From the NCBI RefSeq assembly GCF_000011365.1, contig NC_004463.1:2156001-2220000 (forward strand): a stretch of DNA of 64,000 nucleotides. Direction: 5' to 3'. Both the position numbers and the translations under genes were made by a program. The notes under the pieces are model-generated. The model worked only from the letters and a program-made list of their open reading frames with translations. It ran no database searches and was not told the DNA's origin. Position 1 is the stretch's first letter, and the number at the start of each line of letters is the position of its first letter. This DNA comes from Bradyrhizobium diazoefficiens USDA 110 (GTDB lineage: Bacteria > Pseudomonadota > Alphaproteobacteria > Rhizobiales > Xanthobacteraceae). Positions 1 to 11,743 of this stretch are shown here, one piece after another.

Positions 1-1860
<1,860 letters not shown>

Positions 1861-1887
1861 CTCTCATCATGGTCGACGCTCCACTTC

Positions 1888-3604
1888 CATCCTGTTCGCC
1901 GCGCGGCAGGGCCGGACGCGCGGGGTCCCTGCGGCCGATGAGGAGCTCATTAAAGATTTCCGAAACAAGGCGGCGGGTAACCTCACCGACGGCACGATCA
2001 AGAATGCGGCAACCGATTTGCGCCATTTGAGCGTGCTCCTGAGCGAGCACGGCAGGCCCTCAATTGCGGATCGAATAGCCGGGAATTGGAAAACGCGCAG
2101 CAGGACAATCCGGAGGTGGAAAACCACCAGCTGGAAGCTGAGCTCGATGAGGAGGTCGACAGGTACGCAGGCCGCCGCGGCACGCGCATCAAGGCGGCCT
2201 TGAAGAAGCTCCGTGAGGTCGGTGCCGGAAACGCCCTGGCGCCTGATCTCCGCCGACTGGCTCCTCACGGCGCGGACGCAACCCTCATCCACATGTGGGC
2301 GGCGGCGGAAAAGGCAACACACAGGATCGAGCCGAAGACGATCGACAGGCAAGCTCGCCGCATGTCTAAGCTGAGTGAGTGGCTGCGGACCCATGATAGG
2401 CCACCGATGGCCGGCCGACTTTCCACCCCCGCGTTTGTCCGGGATCTCGAGGAGTACAGGCGCGAAACCAACGACAAGAAGATCAATGCTGATCTGGTCA
2501 AACTTGGCGGATACGAGCAAATCCTGGAGGCGAACAGGGCGCTTGGATTGAGGCCTCCTGAGGATCCGGGCCAGCCTTCTTGGGAAGCTGCTCGACAGCC
2601 GCATGCACTGCAGGGTCCTCCCGCAACGCCAGCTAGCCCGAGCGCGGGCGCCTGGGATTGGCTTGGCGAGCAGATCCACGGGCCCAACATATCGATGCCA
2701 GCGCCGCCCAGCCATTGGCAGGCCGGTTCGTCGCAGCAGCTTCCCGCAACCCCGGCGACGCCGAGCGCCGGAGCCTGGAACTGGCTTGGCGAGCAGATCC
2801 AAGGACCCGCCTCACCAGAGCCAGCGCCGCACTGGGGCGCGCAAGCTCATCCGCCGCTCGAGCTTCCTGCTACACCGGCCACCCCCAGCCAGGGAGCCTG
2901 GGCCTGGCTCGGGCAACAGATGCAAGACTCCGCATCGCCGTCGTGCGTGAGGCCTCGATCGTCAAACATCTACGGCGGTCTCGACTCCTTCGTTGATCTG
3001 GATCCACCCCACACCCCACGACTTGCGTGACGATGCGCGCTCTGCGCCAGCATCTGAATTTGCAGCCGCCTCGTCGTTCGCAGGACCGCCGGGGGCGGCT
3101 CCGGAGCTGCGGGATATAGGAGCGATCGTTGGCGCCGGCTGGCGCCACGGCTCCCAGGCGGCTTCAGTCGTGTTGATCGATGTATTGGGAAATATGCATC
3201 TGCTGCCAAACCAGTTCGGGCCAAGTCAGTTTGTGATCAATGGGGAGCGCTATTTTCGGCTACGGTGGACCAGGAGGCCGCAGGGATGTTCGCCTGATCC
3301 ATCATCCCCGTGTGAGCCAGCCGGATGAACCAGGCCCGTCTCAGTCGCTCTATCGTCCCCGGCCGATCGTGCCAGCCGTGCAATCCGGTGAGGGGCCCGT
3401 TGATCTTGGGTATCTGATCCGCGGGGATGGGAGCACCGAGATCGATTCCTTCCGCCCTACCTCGTCCGCGCCCTGGAAGGCCAAGGCATCTTGCCGCGGG
3501 CGGGCCAACCAACCTATTTCGAGATCCGCGGAGTGCCTTACAGGGGTGAATTGGTGGAGAGCGAAGGCCGCCAGCGCGTACGCATTTATCCTGAACGTGG
3601 CTGA
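1888..3604 (+). pseudogene. Broken type III effector-like gene A, with WLGEQI repeats
   Basis: The coding signal continues across several frames. It starts with VPAADEELIKDFRNKAAGN and DLRHLSVLLSEHGRPSIA, shifts near 2090 into a 314-residue stretch, shifts again near 3000 (LLPNQFGPSQFVINGERY) and near 3250 and 3420, and ends in YFEIRGVPYRGELVESEG with a stop at 3602-3604. The N-terminal half has two related copies of a helical unit (HLSVLLSEHGRPSIAD / KLSEWLRTHDRPPMAG). Three repeats of about 41 residues follow, containing PATPATPSAGAWNWLGEQI. The same helical unit occurs in effector B, which has a tts box. I infer a decayed secreted effector, possibly of the large repeat-bearing NopD/Bel2-5 type, but no SUMO-protease domain is visible. 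The 5' end is lost at the IS21 element. Confidence 0.6.
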
Positions 3605-4204
3605 AGAGGCAGCAGGGCCTGCAATCGAGCTTTCGGCGGGGCAGCTCGCGTAAGGCGTTCTATAGCGAGGCTGTTGGCAGGCGATGGATCCGTTGCAGGG
3701 GCACGGCCTGAACCGTCCAGCCTCCTCTTTGTAGAATCTGCCAAGCGATTCTACCAATTTGGTGCGTGCCCGGACATGCTTTCTGCATCCCTGATCCTTT
3801 CACATAGTCCGCCAATTCTTGTCTTGAAAACCGCAGCTACCACAGATCGAACGCATTCCTGATCGAGGGAGCACCGGCGCCGAGCGCAGGCGATGGCCAA
3901 GCGCCAAGAACTTGGCCACCAAACGAAAGTTTGCTGACAAAGGCTTTTCCTGATGGCCGCCCAAATTCCTCGGCGGGCGCGGTATTTCGCAACCTGCATA
4001 GCTTAAGGCCTCATGCCCAGTTCAGTTATTGCGCTATGCAAAGGCCCCTCGCGCTGCGTTGCAAACACCTGGTCCGCTCGGGAGCAGAGTGCAAGTGCCC
4101 ACTGGACCTGGGAAGCCGATGAAAGCGAGCTTGGTGCGATAAAAATCGCTAAGGTCAGCTTCCTCCCAGCGCTTTTCCCAAATAATCTCGAAAAGGATCA
4201 ATGA
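3605..4204. other. No recognisable gene
   Basis: About 600 bp between the end of effector remnant A and a transposase remnant. No reading frame shows a recognisable domain or a convincing ribosome binding site. Confidence 0.5.
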
Positions 4205-4385
4205 GGACAGAGTGTGCGGGCGGCCGCCGGCGCTCAGGCTCACCGCCCGCAGCAAGCCAGCGTTCGATAGTCCTCACGCTCATGGCGATCTGCGGCGCGA
4301 TCCCGCGCGGCGACAGACCGGTGGCGCGCAAGTCGAGGATTTCGGCATGAAGTTGCGCGACGATTGAGAGCCGCGGGCGACGGCT
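4205..4385 (-). pseudogene. Transposase helix-turn-helix remnant
   Basis: On the minus strand one open frame reads RLSIVAQLHAEILDLRATGL, SPRGIAPQIAMSVRTIERWL and AAGGEPERRRPP. This is the helix-turn-helix plus basic tail pattern seen in ISL3-like and other transposases. There is no catalytic domain and no plausible start. It is a leftover lying directly upstream of the tts box of effector B. Confidence 0.5.
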
Positions 4386-4415
4386 CGTCAGATTCTCGAA
4401 AGTTTGTTCATAGTA
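4385..4415 (+). promoter_or_regulatory. tts box (TtsI binding site) for effector B
   Basis: The sequence TCGTCAGATTCTCGAAAG followed by TTTGTTCATAGTA matches the rhizobial tts box (GTCAG-TT-TCGAAAG core) in nearly all core positions. TtsI is the flavonoid/NodD-induced activator of type III secretion genes. It lies 36 bp upstream of the GTG at 4452 that opens effector B, so position and orientation fit. Confidence 0.8.
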
Positions 4416-4998
4416 GGACTAGCTCAATTGATTTCATGACGAGAGGCTAATGTGGAACCGCACAATTTTGACGTAACTGCCGGGCCGCGGTACAGGTCTC
4501 GCAAGAGCATCAACCCGACCGATCCGGGCAAGACGACTTTGAGCAGCAATTAAACGAGGTGCGCGAAGCCGATAACGCGATCCCTGACGGTGGGCCACGC
4601 GGTAGGCCCTCTACCAATGTGTCTAGCTACACCAGCAGTCCCCGGCCGAGCCGATGAGTGCACTTGCCAGGAGCAACCTCTTGCCAAGCGAGGTCCTCAT
4701 CAACGATGAGCGTAACACAGCTGAGTTGAGAGCAGCGAAGAGGCCAAGGGCCCTAAAAAGTCCGCAAGGCGTTGCCATTGAGCAGCAGCTGAGCGAGTTC
4801 GCCAATTCAGGCGGTGGTGGAGCAATGTCAGCAGCCTCCGCGATGCAGCCGGCTCAATCAACTGGGATTGTGGTACGGGGGCATCAGTTGGACAAGCGGC
4901 CTGTTTATCCGAGGATGCTCCCGAAATCTTGAGGCTTGAGGAGGCTCTCATCAAAGGCGGGATGGTCGCCGGTGGGGCGAAGCAACATGCAGGCGCTC

Positions 4999-5004
4999 TT
5001 CTTA
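4999..5004. repeat. Left target-site duplication TTCTTA of IS copy 1
   Basis: TTCTTA precedes the first IS base (5005) and is repeated immediately after the last one (6529-6534). The 6-bp direct repeat defines the insertion exactly. Confidence 0.85.
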
Positions 5005-6528
5005 GTCGTCCGTTAAGAAGCCGGATTGATCGAGGCTGGCCGGGCGAGCGTGCGCCATAGCTGGGCCAGGAACAGGCACAAGAGATATCTCAGCCAGGCG
5101 AGGATGCGGCGGAAGTTGTGTCCGACGGCTGAGAGGACGACGTTGGCGGCATCGCCGGCGCGGCCTTTGAGGTAGCAGCGCCCGAGGTGGCCTTCCGCCT
5201 TCAGGTGTCCGATGATGGGCTCGATGGCGGAGCGGCGGCGCAGCTCGCGCTTGATGACACCGAAAACGCCGCGCTTCTGGCCGGAGATGAAGACGCGACG
5301 GGGATTTTGTGCGTCGTGGCCGCGGTATCCCTTGTCGACATAGGCCCGCTCGATCGGACAGCCGGTGAGTGTCTCGGTGCGGTCAATGACGTCCCGCAAG
5401 GTGTGACCGTCGTAGGGGTTGTCGGGCAGTGCGCTGGCGTGCAGCACGAACAGGCCACCGGGAGCCCGGCGGTTGTTGGTGACGATGGAGGCCTTCACGC
5501 CGAACTCGTAAGGCGCGCTGGCCTTGCCCTTGCCGATGCACTCCACTTCCGGGGCATGGAAGGAATAGAGCTTCCAGCCGCGCTGGCGCTGCTGCTGCGA
5601 GCGGATCTGCGTGGCCCGGCCGAGCGGGAGGGCGAACGCCTGCTCCAGTGCTGGCTGGCCTTCGATCTTGCGGCGGATGTCGCGGATGATCCGGCCCAGC
5701 CGGCTACGCAGGATACGCAACTGCCGCTGATGCCGCCTGAACTGTTTGGCATGGGCGTAGCGGCCGGCCATCATCGCGGCGGCCTTGGCGATGCGAGCAT
5801 AGGATTGCCGCAGCCTGACGCCGTGCCTGATCGCCAGGCGGTTGAGCCCCTTGATGGCCGCATGCAGCAGCTTGGCATCGGTCGGAAAGGTGATGGCCTT
5901 CGGCTGCACCGTGGTGTCGACCGTAACCCGCTTGAGGTCCTGGCTGCGTAATGCACCGGCCTCGTGCGCTACCCGCAAGCTCTCGGCCAGCAGCAACTCC
6001 AGCTTGTCGCCAAGCCGCTTGCGCCAATGGCTCAGGTCCGAGCGCTCGTGCGGGAACGTGTGCTGAAAGAACTCTTCCCCGGTGAAGAACTGGAAGTATG
6101 GGTCATGGACCCAGCGCTCGCACACCTCCTCATCGGACAGCCCGTAAATGTGCTTGAGCAACAGCAGACCGATCATGAAGCGCGTCTCGATCCCGGGCCT
6201 GCCGTTCTCGCTGTAGAGCGGCGCGATCTCGCCGTCGATCCAGTCCCAATCGACCTTGCCGGCGAGCAGAACCAGCTCGTGCTTCATATTGATGATCTGG
6301 TCGAGCCGAGCCCGGAACAGATCGTTCGATCCCGTCGTCTTGTGCTTCTTCGGCCGCATCGTTCCCTCCGATGCAGACAAGGAATCATGCTTCCCGCTTC
6401 GAGGGAATCCACGAAAACCAAATCGCAAGGTTCTGACGCCCAAAGCATCAAAACCTTGCAATCTGGAAATGCCCCTTAGCCCAAATCGAGATTCCCGATC
6501 AGTGGCTTAGTCCTTCTTCACGGACGAC
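5005..6528 (-). mobile_element. IS5-like insertion sequence, copy 1 (1524 bp)
   Basis: The ends are imperfect inverted repeats: GTCGTCCGTTAAGAAG at the left and, reading inwards, GTCGTCCGTGAAGAAG at the right. The element is exactly 1524 bp, has one transposase gene and is flanked by the direct repeat TTCTTA. Copy 2 at 46550-48073 has the same length and the same encoded protein in opposite orientation. It is inserted in effector gene B. Confidence 0.92.
5013..6359 (-). CDS. IS5-like DDE transposase, copy 1
   Basis: A 448-residue transposase. The start at MRPKKHKTTGSNDLFRARLD was chosen because GGAGGG lies just upstream; the frame is open 34 codons further. The DDE residues are visible as VTVDTTVQPKAITFPTDAK, then AYVDKGYRGHDAQN, then SAIEPIIGHLKAEGHLGRCY, the pattern of IS5-group transposases. 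The protein is identical to that of copy 2, indicating very recent transposition. The frame is intact and probably functional. Confidence 0.92.
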   Translation of the reverse strand: MRPKKHKTTGSNDLFRARLDQIINMKHELVLLAGKVDWDWIDGEIAPLYSENGRPGIETRFMIGLLLLKHIYGLSDEEVCERWVHDPYFQFFTGEEFFQHTFPHERSDLSHWRKRLGDKLELLLAESLRVAHEAGALRSQDLKRVTVDTTVQPKAITFPTDAKLLHAAIKGLNRLAIRHGVRLRQSYARIAKAAAMMAGRYAHAKQFRRHQRQLRILRSRLGRIIRDIRRKIEGQPALEQAFALPLGRATQIRSQQQRQRGWKLYSFHAPEVECIGKGKASAPYEFGVKASIVTNNRRAPGGLFVLHASALPDNPYDGHTLRDVIDRTETLTGCPIERAYVDKGYRGHDAQNPRRVFISGQKRGVFGVIKRELRRRSAIEPIIGHLKAEGHLGRCYLKGRAGDAANVVLSAVGHNFRRILAWLRYLLCLFLAQLWRTLARPASINPAS

Positions 6529-6534
6529 TTCTTA
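6529..6534. repeat. Right target-site duplication TTCTTA of IS copy 1
   Basis: Direct repeat matching 4999-5004. Removing the IS plus one copy restores an open effector reading frame. Confidence 0.85.
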
Positions 6535-7419
6535 GCTTTAGCCGTTGGCTCTTCGCAAAACGCAGACCGAGCATTGTTGCTCGGCAGGACAATAAGTCGC
6601 TGAGCAATGGCGGTGACGTATACGAGTTCGTCGGAAAGGGAAATCCCAAAATCCTCCTTGTAGCATTAGACCATCTCCGCACCTTTCGGTCGACGGGCGA
6701 AGTCATCGTACGCCAACGGAGCGGTCGCGCCCGCCCCCCGAACGTGGCCCCCATCCATCCCGAAAGCGCGGCACTGATGGAACCGACGCTCATCGGCGAC
6801 GCCGCTGCACAGCACAGGGCCTCGTACGAAGCTAGCAGTCGGCGAGAGGAGCTTCGGGACGGGCAGGAGGATCAACCCGCCCCGTCGGCTTTCGTCCAAG
6901 GGCACGTCGCGATCAATCCCGAGCAGCTTCATCAGTGGGAGCTTTTGCAAGTGCTGGATCATCTTGATCATCAACCCATTCCGTCACCAGCCTCCGTCCC
7001 TTCGGACAAGCTTCAGCGACTGGAAAAGGACTTACAGGGCGAGTTGCACCGACACCCTGCCGCGTCGTTCTCCGCCGATCCAGAAGAGTTTAGTTTCGAT
7101 CTAAAGCAATTCTCTCCAGGGGAGCTTCGGCGATTGCTTGATAATCAATCCATGCCGTCCCCCGTCTCCGTCCCCTCAGAGGAGCTTCAGCGACTAGAAA
7201 AGGACTTGCAGGATGACTTGCGCCAACACCCTGCCCCGTCGTTCTCCGCCGGTCCAGAAGGGCTTAGTTTCGATCTAGAGCAATTCTCTCCAGGGGAGCT
7301 TTGGCGATTGCTCGATGATCAATCCATACCGTCGCCAGTATCCGTCGATCCAGATGACTCGGCTCTAAATTTAGGGCAGTCTGATCTTCCCCGAAAGAGT
7401 GGAGGGGTTTAAGCGGCTT

Positions 7420-7650
7420 TTAGCTCCATCTCGATCGGGCGATATATCGATTGCGGAATGGAGCCGGGTTCGGCTCGTAGAAGCCCTCGATGAAAGCAAA
7501 GATAATGCGCTGGGCGTCGGCGCGGTTATGGTTGCGATGACGAACCAGTGTATGGAGGAAGCTCTCCATCGGGGCATTGTCGTAGCAAACGGCCTCGCGG
7601 CTCATCAACGCGGTGATGCCGGCGCCCGCGAGACCGCCTCGTCTCATGCA
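7420..7650 (-). pseudogene. IS3-family transposase OrfB remnant
   Basis: On the minus strand the frame encodes ITALMSREAVCYDNAPMESF followed by FAFIEGFYEPNPAPFRNRYI. This is the C-terminal catalytic end (DNAPMESFxxTL, YIEGFYN) of IS3-type OrfB, here with substitutions. No N-terminal half or orfA is present. It lies directly against the end of effector B and probably marks the event that truncated it. Confidence 0.75.
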
Positions 7651-7931
7651 ATTGGGTTCTTTGGTGAAGGTTGCGGAATTCACGGGCGCGAATAAGGTCA
7701 TAAGATCAGAATCGCAATCGATGCCCGCGATTCGCCCTTGCTCCATGCCTTCCGCTCGCTGGTTTCCCCCGAGCTTACGATCGTCCAGGTCCTTCCCCAT
7801 GCCGATAAAGTGGTGCTCGTTGCTCGGTCGAAGGTCGCGCTCTCGTTTCTGTCACGCTTAGCCGACTTGCCGTGGTAGGGTTCGGTCCCATGCGTCACGA
7901 TAACGTCGGAGCAGAACGGCGCTTGCGATGA

Positions 7932-9521
7932 TCAGAAGAATATCAACGTAGATATCAACAGATTGAGCGCGTGTTCCGTTTGGGGCGTGTGTGTGATGAT
8001 TGTCGGGTAATGAATGTATGACAGTCCGACGCTTGCATATATCCCCGGAGCGAGATGCGCGATGTATGTTCCCGTGACTGCTGTGCTATCGCGGTGCGCA
8101 AGCTGGCCTTTTGCCAGAGCAGCATCCACTGCAAGCTTACTCCAGGCCGTGTTGGTCGCCACGAGAGCAATCAGATCACTGGGCCGGCTATCAAAAGGTC
8201 CCTTTGCATAAAGACGAAGCTCGTAATACCGGCTGATCCTGTTGCGCTCAGGTGGAGCTCCCATGACGGAGAAGCCGCCGTAGATGCCGCGAGACGGCGA
8301 CCCAAGGGCGTCACTCTGCCAGAGCTGCCTGTCCGCAGCGATGTAGTGAAAATTATTTCCGCTCTCCCTTTGTTGCTTGGGATCCGCCAAATTCGTGTAG
8401 CGGCTCCTGTTCAAACCAACGCCCGCCCGCAGCCACGTGTCGGGTACGCCGGGAGCAGCCTTGCTCTTGTAGCCGGCTTCTTCGACAAGAAGGATGCCTG
8501 CATTGGCCGTGCTCCATTTCAAGCCGGTGGGATTCTCGGTTATATGGGCATAGGCACCATCTGGACTGATTGAGCGCTGGACGGAGACCTTGTTGTACAA
8601 GCGAGCGTCAAAATTGTACTTCAAGTTGGCCGCTGGCGTGGGCGCGGCATTGGTGCTCATCCCAGCCTGGAACAAGGCAGACATGTTCGATCCTGTGATT
8701 CCTCCGAACAATGTGCCGGTGAATTCATTCTGGTTTCTGAGGTAGCCAAGTTTGAGTTCTAGTGTCCTGTTGAAGAAAGTCTGGTAGTAGGCGAGCGTAT
8801 TGAGTCCCACCCGATCTGGCCCTGGGCGATCCCACGTCCAGTATTGCTGCTCGGCCCCTACGACAATCTGTCCGTCGGCAATGCCAAACCGGCTCAGATC
8901 GTAGGTGACGATCATGAAGTTCGCCGACGCGAAAGTCGGATTCTGGCCCATATAGAGCTGGTTTGCGATAGTGCTTCTGGCTGCATGCGGTAGCTGGTTG
9001 CTTGCAAAGGAGTTATGTGTCCACCCGATATAGCCGATGCCGACGTCCGCCAGCGCAGATCTAACGCCCCCCTTGTCCTGATCAATCGTATCTGCAGGAC
9101 CAGGGATGGGGAACCACAACCCTTTTTCACGCAGATTGTCGTACCTTTGGAAGGGATCGATCGTTTTTTGCGGTCTCGTCTGAGCAGCCCTGTCCGCATT
9201 GCCGCGCTTCTCCAAAGGCACTCCGGGACCTGCTGCTCGCGCCGGGGCAGGAGGGCGGATTGCCTGACAGATCAGGTCGATCGGGAGCTTTGCGGCCCGG
9301 TCGGAAGTCTTTCCTCTTTTGCTGGCCTGATCCACAGGGTGGTTACTAGGATCAAGTCCGCTCGCGGTTTGTGCCAGTACGGGATTGCCGACCAGACAAG
9401 CCGCTAGCGAAAGTGCGATAGCAAGCCCAGATTGCTTGCCCCTTGGTCTTAAATTGAAAGAAAGTGCTGCCGTAGCCGAGTATGTCCGGGGCGAGGTCGT
9501 CGCAAGAAGGCAATCACGCAT
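7932..9521 (-). CDS. OprB-type carbohydrate-selective porin
   Basis: An outer-membrane beta-barrel porin of about 529 residues. I chose the start MRDCLLATTSPRTYS because a hydrophobic signal segment (GLAIALSLAACLVGNPVLAQ) follows, with likely cleavage after VLA; the frame is open 27 codons further upstream. The mature part has the OprB pattern: an N-terminal helical/linker region, GIGYIGWTHNSF, many alternating beta-strand segments (GQIVVGAEQQYWTWD, GIYGGFSVMGAPPERNRISR) and a terminal phenylalanine (STLIFF), the signal for outer-membrane insertion. Such porins pass sugars. No transporter genes adjoin it, so the substrate is unknown. The leader before the hydrophobic core is long, so the exact start is uncertain. 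Confidence 0.8.
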   Translation of the reverse strand: MRDCLLATTSPRTYSATAALSFNLRPRGKQSGLAIALSLAACLVGNPVLAQTASGLDPSNHPVDQASKRGKTSDRAAKLPIDLICQAIRPPAPARAAGPGVPLEKRGNADRAAQTRPQKTIDPFQRYDNLREKGLWFPIPGPADTIDQDKGGVRSALADVGIGYIGWTHNSFASNQLPHAARSTIANQLYMGQNPTFASANFMIVTYDLSRFGIADGQIVVGAEQQYWTWDRPGPDRVGLNTLAYYQTFFNRTLELKLGYLRNQNEFTGTLFGGITGSNMSALFQAGMSTNAAPTPAANLKYNFDARLYNKVSVQRSISPDGAYAHITENPTGLKWSTANAGILLVEEAGYKSKAAPGVPDTWLRAGVGLNRSRYTNLADPKQQRESGNNFHYIAADRQLWQSDALGSPSRGIYGGFSVMGAPPERNRISRYYELRLYAKGPFDSRPSDLIALVATNTAWSKLAVDAALAKGQLAHRDSTAVTGTYIAHLAPGIYASVGLSYIHYPTIITHTPQTEHALNLLISTLIFF

Positions 9522-9618
9522 GGCGTAGTTCGGGTCCATGTCTGCCGGCCATGAATATGCGGCCTGATTGGCCCGAAGTGAGCTCGCGGCGGCGTGTGGC
9601 ACGCGCCTGCTTCCACAT

Positions 9619-9704
9619 CGTCATTGCAAGCGCAGCCAAGCAATCCAGACCCCCCCGCAGTGGCAGTCTGGATCGCTTCGTCGCCAGCGCTCCTCGCAAT
9701 GACG
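9619..9704. repeat. Palindromic intergenic repeat (REP-like)
   Basis: CGTCATTGCAAGCGCAGCCA and AGCAATCCAGA at the left are mirrored by TCTGGATCGCTTCGTCGCCA and GCTCCTCGCAATGACG at the right. This is a long imperfect hairpin of the type scattered between genes in Bradyrhizobium and relatives. It lies just upstream of the porin gene. Confidence 0.7.
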
Positions 9705-10816
9705 AGCAAGCGGCATCGCGGCTGTCGTTTCGCGTCCGTGGGGGAGGGGGACGAGCCAGAACTCGATCTATCCGAACAGAGCCACTCAGGCTTCCTGAAC
9801 CTCTCAGCTCGCGGCGCGAGGATGATCTGGTCCGAAACTTTGGTTGTGCGTGACGCCGGTGCGCCCAGAGCCAGCGGAGAGCGCTGGCTCGGCAAATGCT
9901 CACGAGCGCGCGGAGCGTTCTGTCCTGGCCGCCAAAGCGTTGCGAATGTCCACCTTGCTCACTGTGCGTCAGGCGAGTCTGGCGGTGGTGCGCATCTGCA
10001 TCGAAGGCGGCTTTCTGGACCAAACGGCAGCCACCCGAAAGCAAGGCTAGCCGTGCAAGAGGCTTGGCTTCACGAAGCGTTTCATTGGTATCGTTGTCAC
10101 CGAAACACGAGACGATCGGCGGGCTTGAAGGCCGAAGAGCTTTTGGATTTGCGCGCGCGGCAACCACACCACAACATCCAACGTGATAGCCCAGGGGACC
10201 GGAGGAATCAGCCATCGAGCAGCTTTGGCGGATATCGGCGAGCAGTTGCTTTCTGCCGTCGGCGCGGCAAAACCTGTCTTGCATCCAAAACCTTGATGTG
10301 CGCGGCGTTCGTTGGTTACGCTTGCCACGTGCCCGTCATCTCGAACAACCTGCCGGAACTGGTAGTTGATCAGGTGCAATGTTTGCCGGTCCAATCGCGC
10401 CATTGCGGCTCGGCCGATCAGCCGTGGCGCTTACGTGGCGCGTCCCAGACGAGGTTGCTGGTCTGGGCAATGCGTGAGGCGGGGCTCCATCGAACACTTG
10501 CAGGAATCAGTGGACGGTTTGCATTCGTGCCGGGGCACGGTAAAAAATCTGCAAGGTTCTTCTGAATGATGAGAGAATGCTGCGCCATCGCCGACTACGA
10601 CGAGAACCATTGCTCGCTGGTGGCGCTATCATTGAGAACGCGCGCAAATTGTCGCGTTGCTCAAGAAGGAGCGTTTCATAGGAGTAGGCGCAGCCGATCG
10701 GGAAGCTCACCAAGATTGATTATTGTCGACGCTGGCAGCTCCTGGAACGCGGGAGCATCGCGAGCTATCGCGTCGACAAAATAAGCCTGCTGGAACGAGA
10801 TCTTGAGCGAGGGACA
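9705..10816. other. No recognisable gene
   Basis: About 1.1 kb with open frames on both strands but no recognisable domain, no consistent ribosome binding site and low-complexity, Arg-rich translations. Probably decayed sequence. Confidence 0.5.
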
Positions 10817-11335
10817 ATGGACTTGATTGATCAAGCGGCCGCTTCAGACTTGCGGCCGCTCTTGCACGGGCCGTCAAGACGGATTCTCCCGGTTTTGGTG
10901 CTCCCGCTTATCCTCGTCGGCTCGTGTGCTGCTAGCGCCTGGCTTTGGGCTAACCTTGAAGAGCCTGTCGAGACGCCGGAAAGCAGCGAAGTCGCTTCAA
11001 CGATGAGCCTGCCACCGGAGGACAGGGCATCCTTGTCCGAGATAAAGTGGGCACAGCAGAAAAATGGTGATGAGATCGCAGAACTCAACCGCCGGATCGA
11101 TGCCCAGCGGGATGTCCTCAAAGGGGTCCTGGATCAGATCACCATACTGACTTCGCGGATCGATGCGCTGCAGAGTTCAACACCTGTCCCTTCTGCTGCT
11201 TCCGAGCCTCCTTTGTCGCCAGCCCGGGCTGTTTCGAGCGCCGCCAGGAAACGCTTCGGGCGGTCCAAACCACAGGGACCTGTTTCCGTCGGAGGCGCGC
11301 CAGTGATCGCCGGACCGAAGACAGCCGAGCCTTGA
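10817..11335 (+). CDS. Conserved-looking membrane-anchored coiled-coil protein
   Basis: A 172-residue protein of unknown function. It has a short cytoplasmic N terminus, one membrane segment (ILPVLVLPLILVGSCAASAW, about residues 23-42), an acidic linker, a predicted coiled coil (about 75-118: EIAELNRRIDAQRDVLKGVL ... LTSRIDAL) and a Pro/Ala-rich tail. This suggests an inner-membrane anchor with a periplasmic coiled coil. The start ATG has AGGG five bases upstream. In-frame codons continue upstream to about 10685 without a start codon. No neighbour suggests a role. Confidence 0.6.
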   Translation: MDLIDQAAASDLRPLLHGPSRRILPVLVLPLILVGSCAASAWLWANLEEPVETPESSEVASTMSLPPEDRASLSEIKWAQQKNGDEIAELNRRIDAQRDVLKGVLDQITILTSRIDALQSSTPVPSAASEPPLSPARAVSSAARKRFGRSKPQGPVSVGGAPVIAGPKTAEP

Positions 11336-11743
11336 GTCTGGGACGCTGCAGGCGTCGTCGAGTGTCCAACTGTGCTCGAGGAGGTGGACCGTAGCTTCGC
11401 AAAGCTGCCTCCAGCCGTAAATTTCCCGAAGCTGGTGCGGGCGCCGGCGTCTCCAGCGGCACGTCGCTGAGGCCGTCACCATCATCAAGAGCAGTCAAGG
11501 GGAGGTGGGGCAGAGCCCTTTCGGCATGATCGAGCCGTGGCCCTGAACGGCGGAATCCGCTGCGCTTCTCCTTCAAATCAGCTTCCCTTTAGTCAGCCCT
11601 CCCGGTTTGAGGCCATATCTGAAAGATCGTTGTCATGACACCGCCGCTGCATCCTCGAAATCTGGCCTGTCTGCCGGAGGTGCCTCTTCAGATCATTCCG
11701 TCGCGAAGAGCTTAAATGTTTGAGATCTGCTCACATGCGCGGC
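11336..11743. other. No recognisable gene
   Basis: About 400 bp between convergent genes; nothing recognisable. Confidence 0.5.

Larger units (their letters stand above)
4452..7412 (+). pseudogene. Broken type III effector-like gene B, split by an IS
   Basis: A GTG at 4452 follows the tts box and opens VEPHNFDVTAGPRYRSRKSI. The signal shifts frame near 4540 and 4650 and again near 4900. In the last frame it reads EILRLEEALIKGGMVAGGAK up to the IS at 5005. Deleting the IS and one TTCTTA copy joins this in frame to SFSRWLFAKRRPSIVARQDN, and the frame then stays open to the stop at 7410-7412. The C-terminal part holds a 58-residue repeat (QRLEKDLQDDLRQHPAPSFS ... FSPGELWRLL): two full copies and the start of a third. 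The FSRWL unit is homologous to the helical unit of gene A. The end lies beside an IS3 fragment, so a C-terminal catalytic domain may have been lost. Family assignment to NopD/Bel2-5-like effectors is inference. Confidence 0.65.

Noticed and set aside
4153..4182. GGTCAGCTTCCTCCCAGCGC as a tts box
   Set aside because: The left half fits but the TCGAAAG core is absent; the site at 4385 is far better.
5187..5951. A 254-codon frame antisense to the transposase (also 47127-47891)
   Set aside because: Shadow of the transposase codons, as usual in GC-rich DNA.
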